From positions 9,822 to 73,821 of the forward strand of contig CAMJPH010000004.1 of the NCBI GenBank assembly GCA_946407715.1: a stretch of DNA of 64,000 bases, in the 5' to 3' direction. Shown here one piece after another: positions 43,334-52,203 of the stretch (the first letter of the stretch is position 1; each line of letters opens with the position of its first letter). The position numbers and the translations under genes are program-made. Under the pieces are notes generated by a model, which saw nothing but the letters and a program-made list of their open reading frames with translations, was not told the DNA's origin and searched no databases. This stretch comes from an uncultured Bacteroidales bacterium (GTDB taxonomy: Bacteria; Bacteroidota; Bacteroidia; Bacteroidales; WCHB1-69).

Positions 43334-44755
43334 TTAGAATTGGAAATAAATGAATGGGATTTGTTCCACGGAGGACAGGGCGATGATGGCGAACAGCAAG
43401 AAAGTGTAAATGCCCCAGCGAACAATGGTTTTCTGGTTCCCGCACCATACGTCGAAACGGCTCTTGCGGATGAGGATGTCGGCTATGATGAAGAGTGCCA
43501 GTGCAATCCAAGCGATCGGTGCGACTTGCAATTGATTGTCCATGGCACCATTGTGGAACAGTGCGGTAAAGAGGTCGTGCAGGTTCCCGAAGGATGTTGC
43601 CCGGAATACACTCCACAAAAGTGTAACGATTACAAAAGTTTTGGCAACATTGCAGATGTTGATGATCATCCGGCCGGTTTTGCCCTCAATTTTGTCGAAA
43701 AGATGGATGTTGCGGAGACCGCGTTCCAGAATCAGCAATACGCCGTATGCGAATCCCCATATCATAAAAGTCCAGTTCGCGCCGTGCCAGATACCGCATA
43801 CTGTGAAGACTATCAGCGTGTTGAGAGCCCATCGCGGGATGGTGACGCGGTTGCCGCCGAGCGGGATGTAGAGGTAGTCGCGGAACCAAGTGGAAAGCGA
43901 AATGTGCCACCTGCGCCAGAATTCCTGTATGCTTCCGGACAGATACGGCGTTTTGAAGTTGTCCATCAGCGTGAATCCCATCGTCAAGGCGCAGCCAAGC
44001 GCGATGGTCGAATAGCCGAAGAAGTCGCCATAAATCTGGAACGAGTAGAACAGCATTCCCAGTAAGATGTCGCCGCTGCTGTAATCGAATGGACTTTCGT
44101 AGATTTTGTCCACGTACGCTCCGAGATTATCGGCCACCACCATCTTGAGGAACAGTCCGAACAGGATGAGTCTCAGTCCGTTGGCGATGTTGTCGTATTG
44201 CAGTTCCTTATGTTCGTGCAGCTGCCGGAGCAGGTTTTGCGGCCGCTCAATGGGGCCGGTGACCAGTTGCGGGTAGAACATCACGTAGAGGGCATAATAA
44301 CCGAAGTGCCGTTCCGCCTTCTGGTTGCCGCGATAGACTTCGATGACGTAGCTCAAACTCTGAAAAGTGTGGAAGGAGAGTCCAATGGGCAGGGCGATGT
44401 CCAGGACTTTCTGCGGGTGCGACCATCCGAAATGCTGCGCCAAAGCCACTAAATTCGCACTGCAGAAATTCAAGTATTTGAAGATGAACAACACCATGCA
44501 GGTGGAGACAATGCTGACCACCAAACAAGTCTTTTTGCGGGGAATATCCTCTTTCCATTTCTCAATCAGAATGCCTGCGGAAAAATCGATAAGTATGGTG
44601 ATCAGTAAGATGAGGATGTATTTCGGAATGAACCACATGTAAAAGAAGCAACTGGCGGCCAACAACAGCAACCAGCGCCATTTCTGCGGCATCAGATAGA
44701 AGAGCAGCGTGACGATTGGGAAGAAAATCAGAAATTCAATCGAGTTGAAGAGCAT
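43334..44755 (-). CDS. MBOAT O-acyltransferase (AlgI/DltB type)
   Basis: The frame reaches 44782, but that start falls inside the promoter (44780-44787 on the minus strand), so MLFNSIEFLIFF at 44755 is chosen; 473 residues. Multiple membrane helices, FYPQLVTGPIERP, EFWRRWHISLSTWFRDYLY with IPLGGNR, and the catalytic histidine in CGIWHGANW (His324) identify an AlgI-like MBOAT. It probably moves acetyl groups across the inner membrane for the adjoining SGNH protein. Confidence 0.95.
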   Translation of the reverse strand: MLFNSIEFLIFFPIVTLLFYLMPQKWRWLLLLAASCFFYMWFIPKYILILLITILIDFSAGILIEKWKEDIPRKKTCLVVSIVSTCMVLFIFKYLNFCSANLVALAQHFGWSHPQKVLDIALPIGLSFHTFQSLSYVIEVYRGNQKAERHFGYYALYVMFYPQLVTGPIERPQNLLRQLHEHKELQYDNIANGLRLILFGLFLKMVVADNLGAYVDKIYESPFDYSSGDILLGMLFYSFQIYGDFFGYSTIALGCALTMGFTLMDNFKTPYLSGSIQEFWRRWHISLSTWFRDYLYIPLGGNRVTIPRWALNTLIVFTVCGIWHGANWTFMIWGFAYGVLLILERGLRNIHLFDKIEGKTGRMIINICNVAKTFVIVTLLWSVFRATSFGNLHDLFTALFHNGAMDNQLQVAPIAWIALALFIIADILIRKSRFDVWCGNQKTIVRWGIYTFLLFAIIALSSVEQIPFIYFQF

Positions 44756-44779
44756 TTCGTCGGGTTTGAATTCGGGCGG

Positions 44780-44787
44780 CAAAGATA
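44780..44787 (-). promoter_or_regulatory. -7 element for the MBOAT-SGNH operon
   Basis: The minus strand reads TATCTTTG (exact TAnnTTTG), 24 bases before the chosen ATG at 44755; it fixes the gene start downstream. Confidence 0.7.
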
Positions 44788-44794
44788 CAATTTT

Positions 44795-44826
44795 AATGGT
44801 TAATGGTTATAGGTTATTAGTTATTG
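44795..44826. repeat. Stutter repeat between divergent genes
   Basis: Units of ATGGTTA/AGGTTATTAG occur between the MBOAT promoter and the transglutaminase promoter. They are the inverted form of the CAATAACC words elsewhere. Confidence 0.5.
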
Positions 44827-44869
44827 GAGACAAGTTTCAAGTTCAGGTTAGAGAGAACGGCAAAAAGTG

Positions 44870-44877
44870 TATCTTTG
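44870..44877 (+). promoter_or_regulatory. -7 element for the transglutaminase-like gene
   Basis: TATCTTTG matches TAnnTTTG, 30 bases before the ATG at 44908. Confidence 0.7.
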
Positions 44878-44907
44878 CAATTATTTTTGTAATAAATACA
44901 TTATAGT

Positions 44908-47550
44908 ATGAATCGTAAAATATTCTTTTTGCTAATTCTTAATTGTCTGGTTTTAACTTTTTTACCGATAAATAGTTTTGCGCAGAATGACTATTGGTCG
45001 GCAGTTCGGCAGGACTATTTGAACCGCTCGGACATCTCGCAGGAGGTGCGCGATCAGGTCGGAATGTATAATTTGAAGTCTGCGGAACAAAGTCGCAGCA
45101 TTTACCGCTACCTCATGTTCTTGTACGCCTACATGCCGCAGAGCGACCTCGCCGACTACGATTTCAGCTTCTTCGAGCAGCAGGTGACCACGGCCATGGA
45201 GGCGCGGAACACCTTTTCGTGGGGCAAGACGATTCCTGACGACATTTTCCGTCATTTCGTGGTGGTCTATCGCGTGAACAATGAAAATCTGGACACTGCG
45301 CGCTCATATATATTTCATGAGTTGAGGAACCGTATCAAGAACATGAGCATGTACGATGCGGCGTTGGAGGTGAACCATTGGTGCCACGAATATGTTGATT
45401 ATCAGCCAGCTGATGCGAGAACATCGGCGCCGTTGGCCACACTGAAGACTTCGCACGGGCGTTGCGGAGAGGAGAGCACCCTCACGGTGACGGCTCTCCG
45501 TGCCGTGGGCATCCCCGCCCGTCAGTGCTATACCCCACGCTGGGCGCACTGCGACGACAACCACGCTTGGGTGGAGGTCTGGGTCGATGGCAAATGGTAT
45601 TTCCTCGGCGCCTGCGAGCCCGCACCCGCCCTCAACATGGGCTGGTTCGCCAATGTTTCCACGCGCACGATGATGGTGCACACCAACGTCTTCGGCCGCT
45701 ACGAAGGTCCCGAGGAGGTCAACAAGCGCACACCTTACTATTCCTGCATCAACCTGCTCTCCAATTACGCCGACACTGCCACGGCTTATGTTACCGTCTA
45801 TGACAAACGCCATTTGCCCGCCAAAAACGCCTCCGTCTGCTTCAAACTCTACAATTATGCGGAATATTACACCCTTGCCGAGGTGAAAACTGATGAGAAT
45901 GGTCGTGCAAAACTCAACACCGGTCTCGGTGACCTGCTGGTTTGGGCGAAACAGGGTGATGACTATGCTTACGCTCAGCTTGATTTGCGAAAACAGGACC
46001 ATTTAGTGCTGATTCTGAGTGATAAAGGCCCGAACCCGTGGATGTCGCCTGCTGGCAATTTAGTTCAGCGATTCGATATGGTCCCGCCGGTGGGCAAACC
46101 GTTGAATAACAATGTGAGCGCCACGGCACAATTGGCATGCGAGAAAAGGGTGGCCAAGGAGGACAAGATGCGCGAAGCATACCGCAAGACTTTCCCCACT
46201 CCGGCGCAAACGGCGAAATATAGGAACGAATACTTCACCGCTGACGAGTTTTACGATGTGATCCATCGCAGCGAGGGCAATCACGCCGAAATCATCAAAT
46301 TTCTGCAAAACCACAACAAAAAGGTGGACGGGCTCTATCTGAAGGAGTTTGTCAATGCGCTGGCAGACAAAGATTTGCGCGACACGAAGGCGGAGACTTT
46401 AGAGAGCCAGCTCGTAAGTTACAATGCCGGCAAGTATCCGGTAGATGTTTTTATCAAAGGTGTCTTGCCCGCCCGCATCTCCAACGAGCTGATCCGAGAC
46501 TGGCGTCACGACCTGCGCGAGGTGCTTGTTAACAGCCTCCCTGGTAATTCCAATCCATCTGTTAATCAGCTGGTTGACTGGACAAAACGTTACGTTACGG
46601 TAGATCCGCTCTGCAACTATTATAATTGCCCGATCAGCCCGATGGGGGTCTTCAAGACCCGCCGCGCCGATGCGCACTCCCGCGACATCTTCTTCGTGGC
46701 TGCCTGCCGCAGCTTAAACATCCCCTGTTATTTGGACAACGCTTCCAACATAATTTACGTATGGAAAAACAATGATTGGCAGGAGGTTACATTCGGGGAA
46801 GAGACGACCACCCCGAATGAGAAGTTGGCCACGCTGACTTTGCACAACCCGAAAGGTTACACCTACTACATCCATTACACGTTGCAGCGTTTCGAGAACG
46901 GCGAGTACGTCTCTTACGATTTCGAAGGCGATCCGCGTGTAGAAGTTCGCGACATTGTCCTCAACCTTCCTCCAGGCAAATATTGTCTCTCTTCTGGAAA
47001 CCGTTACAGCGACGGAGAGGTGCTTTCCGAACTGCGTTTCTTCACCCTGAAGGAAAAAGATGAATATACCATCACGATTCCCGAATTGGTGCCGCGCAAC
47101 AATACTTACGGCCATTTGGATATGAATATTAACAAACTGAATGGCAAATTATTATCGGATTTACTTAAAGAATCAGGTAAAGACAAGATGATTCTCTGTT
47201 TGGTGGCTCCAGGCACCGAACCGACCAACCACATGGCTAAGGAGATCGCTGCGAAGAAGGCCGATTATGAAGCTTGGGGAGGCAAGGTTCTGTTAGTGGC
47301 TAACAACGGCAATTGGAAAAAGGAGAAAAACCAGCCTGCCAATGTGGAGGTGGTATCTAAAAAGGTGAACGAGTTGAGTGATGGGGTTTTGGAAGCATTG
47401 AAGAATGCCGTGCATGATGGCTCTCTGTCGCACACCACTGGCGAGCGCCCTGTATGCCTTGTTATTGACAAAAACGGCAACATCCTTTTCGTCTCTGAGG
47501 GTTACCATATCGGGCTCGGCGATTTGTTGTTGGAGGCAGTGAAGAATTAA
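44908..47550 (+). CDS. Large secreted transglutaminase-like protein
   Basis: The 880-residue protein has a signal peptide (LILNCLVLTFLPINSFAQ). Residues about 135-250 are a transglutaminase-like domain with the nucleophile in GRCGEES (Cys186) and the histidine in DDNHAWVEVW (His219); the usual third Asp is replaced by FLGACEP. A second, inactive-looking copy lies near 600-690 (ADAHSRDIFFVAACRSLNIP), with no Cys at the nucleophile position. The last 130 residues resemble a thioredoxin/AhpC fold without CxxC (KMILCLVAPGTEP). It likely acts on periplasmic or surface peptides. It has its own promoter. Confidence 0.88.
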   Translation: MNRKIFFLLILNCLVLTFLPINSFAQNDYWSAVRQDYLNRSDISQEVRDQVGMYNLKSAEQSRSIYRYLMFLYAYMPQSDLADYDFSFFEQQVTTAMEARNTFSWGKTIPDDIFRHFVVVYRVNNENLDTARSYIFHELRNRIKNMSMYDAALEVNHWCHEYVDYQPADARTSAPLATLKTSHGRCGEESTLTVTALRAVGIPARQCYTPRWAHCDDNHAWVEVWVDGKWYFLGACEPAPALNMGWFANVSTRTMMVHTNVFGRYEGPEEVNKRTPYYSCINLLSNYADTATAYVTVYDKRHLPAKNASVCFKLYNYAEYYTLAEVKTDENGRAKLNTGLGDLLVWAKQGDDYAYAQLDLRKQDHLVLILSDKGPNPWMSPAGNLVQRFDMVPPVGKPLNNNVSATAQLACEKRVAKEDKMREAYRKTFPTPAQTAKYRNEYFTADEFYDVIHRSEGNHAEIIKFLQNHNKKVDGLYLKEFVNALADKDLRDTKAETLESQLVSYNAGKYPVDVFIKGVLPARISNELIRDWRHDLREVLVNSLPGNSNPSVNQLVDWTKRYVTVDPLCNYYNCPISPMGVFKTRRADAHSRDIFFVAACRSLNIPCYLDNASNIIYVWKNNDWQEVTFGEETTTPNEKLATLTLHNPKGYTYYIHYTLQRFENGEYVSYDFEGDPRVEVRDIVLNLPPGKYCLSSGNRYSDGEVLSELRFFTLKEKDEYTITIPELVPRNNTYGHLDMNINKLNGKLLSDLLKESGKDKMILCLVAPGTEPTNHMAKEIAAKKADYEAWGGKVLLVANNGNWKKEKNQPANVEVVSKKVNELSDGVLEALKNAVHDGSLSHTTGERPVCLVIDKNGNILFVSEGYHIGLGDLLLEAVKN

Positions 47551-47579
47551 GGTTGTTGAAATAGAATTGTTGTTTTTTG

Positions 47580-47587
47580 TATTTTTG
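47580..47587 (+). promoter_or_regulatory. -7 element for the SUMF1-domain gene
   Basis: TATTTTTG lies 76 bases before the ATG at 47664. Confidence 0.6.
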
Positions 47588-47663
47588 CCGCTTAGTTTAT
47601 TTTAAGTTTGATGCTTGTAAATGTGTCTAACAGTTGTAAAAGAATGATATTATTGTTTTAAGA

Positions 47664-48500
47664 ATGAAACTGACGTTAATAAATCGGAATCACCTGGTGT
47701 TAGGACTTTTGGCCGTTTTGTTTGCGAATGCGGGTGCGTTGTCAGCCCAGTCGCCAGAAACGGGCAACCGTCAATTCTTTGTGAACCATATCCCCATAAA
47801 GATGGTTTTTGTGAAAGGCGGAGAGATGTCGTTGGGGTGCACTGTCGAACAAAGCGACAATTGTAAGGAAAATGAAAGGCCTGCCCATAAAGTGTCGCTA
47901 TCGGATTTCTATATCGGGGAGACTGAGGTCACCCAGGCGCAGTGGATGGCTGTGATGGGGCGCGACAACAACCCGAGTTACAGCAAAGGTAATACATTGC
48001 CTGTGGAGCGTGTGAGCTGGGCGGAGTGCCAACGTTTCGTGAACCGTCTGAACCGTTATTTGGCTGCTGAACTGCCGCAAGGCTACCGTTTCGCCTTGCC
48101 CAGCGAAGCCCAATGGGAATATGCGGCCCGCGGAGGTATGAAAAGTGCAGGTTATGTCTATTCAGGCGGGAACGATCTCAAATTATACGCGTGGTATTAT
48201 GACAACAGTAATGAGAGAGTTCATGATGTGCGGGTGAAGTATGCCAACGAGTTGGGCATCTTCGACATGAGTGGGAACGTTTGGGAATGGTGTCAGGATT
48301 GGTTCAACGAGAATTATTATTCTGAGAACCAAGACTGGAATGATCCCCTGAATGATCAAGAAGCCACTTATTATGTGCAGCGCGGCGGCAGTTGGAACTA
48401 CGGGGCGCCTTATAACCGATGCTCCTCTCGCGAGCGGGGCAGTTTGCACTCTCGCTATGAGGACTGCGGTTTCCGAGTCGCTCTGGTTAGGGTGGATTGA
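47664..48500 (+). CDS. Secreted SUMF1/formylglycine-generating-enzyme-like protein
   Basis: The 278-residue protein has a signal peptide (LVLGLLAVLFANAGALSAQ) and one FGE-sulfatase domain: MVFVKGGEMSLGC, FYIGETEVTQAQWMAVMG, LPSEAQWEYAARGG, GNVWEWCQDWF, RGGSWNYGA and CGFRVALV. In Bacteroidota many such secreted SUMF1 proteins are not true sulfatase activators. The two copper-binding cysteines of genuine FGE are not obvious here, so a structural or binding role is as likely. A strong terminator follows. Confidence 0.9.
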   Translation: MKLTLINRNHLVLGLLAVLFANAGALSAQSPETGNRQFFVNHIPIKMVFVKGGEMSLGCTVEQSDNCKENERPAHKVSLSDFYIGETEVTQAQWMAVMGRDNNPSYSKGNTLPVERVSWAECQRFVNRLNRYLAAELPQGYRFALPSEAQWEYAARGGMKSAGYVYSGGNDLKLYAWYYDNSNERVHDVRVKYANELGIFDMSGNVWEWCQDWFNENYYSENQDWNDPLNDQEATYYVQRGGSWNYGAPYNRCSSRERGSLHSRYEDCGFRVALVRVD

Positions 48501-48525
48501 TTAAGTGGCTGATATCAAGTAAAAA

Positions 48526-48562
48526 GAAAGCGGGAGGTGAACATTGTTCGCCTCCCGCTTTC
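48526..48562. terminator. Bidirectional terminator between the SUMF1 and TonB-receptor genes
   Basis: A 17-base stem (48526-48542 with 48546-48562, one G-T pair) over a 3-base loop ATT, core AGCGGGAGG/CCTCCCGCT, with A- and T-rich flanks. Confidence 0.9.
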
Positions 48563-48580
48563 CTTTTCGGAATATATGCT

Positions 48581-51500
48581 TTAGAAAGCGTATTTCAAAT
48601 GCACAAGTATCTGCCAAGTTGAGGACAGGTCGTTATAGATTGACCATGTAGAGGGTGTGTAAGTGTAGTACCCGTTGTCATATTTCAGCACAATGTCGTT
48701 GTCAAGCACCTTGTAGGCGCCCCACTTGTTGCAGAAAAGGTTGGCGATGTTGTGGAAATCCACGCCGACGTCAAGGGTGTGTTTATGTCCCTTGGGGTAG
48801 AAATAGAATTCCTGAGCGATCTTGAAGTCAATGCGGTTCACCCAAGGGGCGATGCCACCATTCCGTTTCGAGTAGGAGCCTCTATGCTTGCTCAGATATT
48901 TGTCGCTGCTGATGAATTCCTTGAATGCCGCGCGGTTCTCCTCCGATACAAAAGGCATGGCTGCCAGCTCCTCGGAAGTGGGGATGTATATCAGTTGCGG
49001 GCTGGTCAGGCCGCTGACGTTCTCAATGAGGTATGAGCGACGGGACATATAGAAGCCGTCATAGATGCCCATGTTCAGTCCTTCGTAGAGGAGCCCGAGT
49101 TTGGTGGCCGTACGTTTCCCTTCTTTGATAGTGTAGCTGACAGAAGCTAACACACGGTGCGGGGCCACATAGCTGGAGTATCCGATTTCCGGACTGTTGC
49201 AGTCGTTTACATTAGGCGTGTTGGCAAAAGAGGAAACCTGATCTGCGAAACCGTCGGACAGGGTGGTGGAGTGGCTGAACGTGTAGGCGGCCATAAGATT
49301 CAGGCCGAAACGGAACTCTTTGGTCAACAATGCGGTAAGGGAGAAATATTGGCCATGGAGTTTTCTTTCGTTGTAGAGGAAATATCCGCTCATGTAAGAG
49401 CCTTCCCTGTTGGTGATGCCTTCGCTCACGTAGTGCGTGCGTGCGTCAGGTTCGCCGGGCAATTGTATGGTGCCGTTTTCGGTATATCCCAGCAGCTTTG
49501 TATATATTTCGTTGAAATTGAACGAGTAAACACCTTCAATAGAGGCCTTGATGTTTCCGGGAATCACAAAGTCCAAGGCAAGGGACGATTTCCAAGTGGT
49601 AGGCATCCGGAGTTTTTTGGAGAGTATGGTGGCGTTGGTTGGGGCAGGCAGTCCGGTGTGAGCGTAGTTGTGTCCTTCGTGGATGATTTGAATGATATCA
49701 TCTAAATCGGAGTTGAAGTCAACCACGTCTTTACCTGTTTCCAGATTAGCTATGTATTGGTATTGCAGACAGTTGGAGTTCGTGGCAGCACTCACTAGCC
49801 AAACATTCGGGATACGGCCCGTAAAGAGGCCTGTGCCGCCTCTGAGGATGAGTTTGCGCTTGTGCGTGATGTCCCAGTTGAACCCGACACGCGGGGAGAT
49901 GTGGTAGTCGATGTTTGGGATGTCGGCGGTGCTGAGGCCGGCAAAAGAACTATTGGAATGCAAGACCGCGAGCTGGTCGAATTCGGCATTGCGATTGTCA
50001 AAGGGGAATCGGATGAATGGCATCTCAAGACGTAGACCTGCCGTGAGTTTGAAGAACTTGTTGAATTCCATGTCATCCTGCGCATAGACAGAAACTTGGG
50101 AATGGTCGAAAGAGGCGAAGACTTGCTCGGTGGGGGTAGTGGTGTTGGCGTGGGTTACCATGAAAAGCGACGGGCCGGCCCCGGGCACATCGTTGACATC
50201 ATCGAGGAACGATTGCCACGAGTCGTAAACATACCAGCCAGAGCCACCTTGCATGAAGCCGTTCACAATGCGGTTCCATTCCACTTGCGCGCCTACCAGA
50301 ACGTTGTGGATCCCCTTTTGGTAATTGAATTCGTCGGTGAGGGTGACGGTGTTGACGCGGCGCAAGTTGCCGTAGGTGAACGGGTCTGGGCCGAAAGAGG
50401 TGAAAAAGGCCAGTTGTCTGCTGCCGTCTGCGGCAGTGTAGGGCTCCAAAATGTCCACAGTCGGGAAAAGGTCACCCACGAATTTGCGCGGTTCGTTTTG
50501 GAACGACCAGGTGACGCGGGCCAAGTTGTTGGCGCGGCCGTTCAACACGTGACTGTTGATTTCCGCCGTCAGGCTGGTGAAATTCAACCCCTGATAATAG
50601 CGGGACGATTCAAAAGGCATTGCGTAGTTGCTGTTGCGGCCAGCATTATACCGATTCACGATGTATAAATCTCCATCAGAAACAAGGGAGAGGTTAGAAC
50701 CTCCTAACGGGCTGAAAGAAGAGGATGGAGCATGGGATTCTGTGAAGTGGGTGTGGGAGAACCGTATCAGGAAGAGATTGTTGTCATCAATGCGCCAGTC
50801 AAGACGAGCGAAAGCCTTGAAGTCGGGTGTGCTCACCGTGTAGTCCTGATAGCGTCCCGGGTTATATCCGAATCGGGAATCAAGGAAATCCAGAATCCCG
50901 TCCATCTGTGCCGAGGTGGGGCGGTTGAAGCCTGTGCTGCCCCCATAGGTCTGGCTTTCATCGGAACGTGCATGGACATTGGAACCTGCCACATGGTCAA
51001 CGGTATATTCTCCATTGAGGAAGAAGAACAGCTTGTCCTTCACGATAGGACCACCCAAGGTGAATCCCATGAAGTTGTTGAGCGTGGGGGATGTGTTGAG
51101 CAAATAGTCAGCCACACGCTTGCCATGCATATCGCTGCTGGTGAAATAGTCATACACGGATCCATGCCACTCGTTGGTGCCGTGTTTGGTGACCATATTG
51201 ATGGCACCTCCCTGGAAACCGCTGTGGCGCACATTGAAAGGCGTGATGTTCACCCCGATCTGGTCGATGCTTTCAAGGGATATCGGGGTGCCGCCGGCAG
51301 GAAGACTCGAACCGATGCCGAAAGCGTTGTTGAACGAGGCGCCATCCACCGTGATAAACGAACCGCGGTGGTTACTGCCGCCAATGGCCGCTCCCGTCTC
51401 GTTTGTCACGCTTTGCGGGATCATCTTCAGCACATCATACATGTTACGGCTCACGGAAGGGATCATCTCAATCTCACCGCTGTTGATGAGAATACTCGTG

Positions 51501-51946
51501 CCGGAACGGTTGATGTTCATCGAGGAACGCTCACCATCATTGTAAATGGTCACTTCATTGATACGCTGGGGAGAAGGATTTAATATCGCATCCACCACTA
51601 CCGTCTCACCGATAGGCGCCTCAACTCCTTGGACAACAAGGGATTTGTAGTTGAGACGCTCCACCCTGACGGTGTATGGGCCTCCGACCAAGATGTTGTT
51701 GATGACATAGTTGCCCTGTTTGTTCGTGAACACGTAGTAGTGCGTGCCGGTAGGTTCATGAACGATGGTCACCACAGCCTCCTGGATAGGGGTTTTGCCG
51801 TCGCTGACATTTCCTGAGATGGCGGATGTTGTATGCTGAGCCGTCAATGACAGGGGAGAAAGAAGCCAGCATAACGCCATCAGCAAAATTGTCAAGATTC
51901 TTTTCAGGGGGCTGTTTTTTCTGAAAAAGTGTAAATATCCATCCAT
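48581..51946 (-). CDS. TonB-dependent receptor with carboxypeptidase-regulatory-like N-domain
   Basis: The 1121-residue outer-membrane protein has a signal peptide (LTILLMALCWLLSPLSLTAQ). A CarboxypepD_reg beta-sandwich follows (about 42-125: SAISGNVSDGKTPIQEAVV), then a plug domain (IPSVSRNMYDVLKMIPQ, GGSNHRGSFITVDGASFNN) and a barrel ending in WQILVHLKYAF with terminal Phe. The layout is the Oar-like type rather than SusC, and no SusD partner follows. The ligand is unknown. The likely promoter is at 52082-52089 on the minus strand. Confidence 0.93.
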   Translation of the reverse strand: MDGYLHFFRKNSPLKRILTILLMALCWLLSPLSLTAQHTTSAISGNVSDGKTPIQEAVVTIVHEPTGTHYYVFTNKQGNYVINNILVGGPYTVRVERLNYKSLVVQGVEAPIGETVVVDAILNPSPQRINEVTIYNDGERSSMNINRSGTSILINSGEIEMIPSVSRNMYDVLKMIPQSVTNETGAAIGGSNHRGSFITVDGASFNNAFGIGSSLPAGGTPISLESIDQIGVNITPFNVRHSGFQGGAINMVTKHGTNEWHGSVYDYFTSSDMHGKRVADYLLNTSPTLNNFMGFTLGGPIVKDKLFFFLNGEYTVDHVAGSNVHARSDESQTYGGSTGFNRPTSAQMDGILDFLDSRFGYNPGRYQDYTVSTPDFKAFARLDWRIDDNNLFLIRFSHTHFTESHAPSSSFSPLGGSNLSLVSDGDLYIVNRYNAGRNSNYAMPFESSRYYQGLNFTSLTAEINSHVLNGRANNLARVTWSFQNEPRKFVGDLFPTVDILEPYTAADGSRQLAFFTSFGPDPFTYGNLRRVNTVTLTDEFNYQKGIHNVLVGAQVEWNRIVNGFMQGGSGWYVYDSWQSFLDDVNDVPGAGPSLFMVTHANTTTPTEQVFASFDHSQVSVYAQDDMEFNKFFKLTAGLRLEMPFIRFPFDNRNAEFDQLAVLHSNSSFAGLSTADIPNIDYHISPRVGFNWDITHKRKLILRGGTGLFTGRIPNVWLVSAATNSNCLQYQYIANLETGKDVVDFNSDLDDIIQIIHEGHNYAHTGLPAPTNATILSKKLRMPTTWKSSLALDFVIPGNIKASIEGVYSFNFNEIYTKLLGYTENGTIQLPGEPDARTHYVSEGITNREGSYMSGYFLYNERKLHGQYFSLTALLTKEFRFGLNLMAAYTFSHSTTLSDGFADQVSSFANTPNVNDCNSPEIGYSSYVAPHRVLASVSYTIKEGKRTATKLGLLYEGLNMGIYDGFYMSRRSYLIENVSGLTSPQLIYIPTSEELAAMPFVSEENRAAFKEFISSDKYLSKHRGSYSKRNGGIAPWVNRIDFKIAQEFYFYPKGHKHTLDVGVDFHNIANLFCNKWGAYKVLDNDIVLKYDNGYYTYTPSTWSIYNDLSSTWQILVHLKYAF

Positions 51947-52081
51947 AATTATCGTAAGTATGAAATTATCAAAGCTTAATGTAACAATTTGAAGTACAAT
52001 AACATGCGGAATTTTTTATTTCACATGTCAGCACTGCCTTAAAAAGTGACAAAATTAAAAAATTATCTTTATGATTCATCG

Positions 52082-52089
52082 CAAAAATA
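52082..52089 (-). promoter_or_regulatory. -7 element for the TonB-dependent receptor
   Basis: The minus strand reads TATTTTTG, about 136 bases before the ATG at 51946, so the receptor mRNA would have a long A/T-rich leader. Confidence 0.5.
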
Positions 52090-52146
52090 ATACGATTAGC
52101 CATTCTTTTTGCCGAAGTCATTATCCTATCATGTCATTTTTTTAAT

Positions 52147-52154
52147 TATTTTTG
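52147..52154 (+). promoter_or_regulatory. -7 element for the acyl-CoA synthetase
   Basis: TATTTTTG matches TAnnTTTG, 49 bases before the ATG at 52204. Confidence 0.65.
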
Positions 52155-52203
52155 CGGGCTTTAAATCAAAGGATTACTGTGTTGAAAAATAAATACATTG
52201 TTT

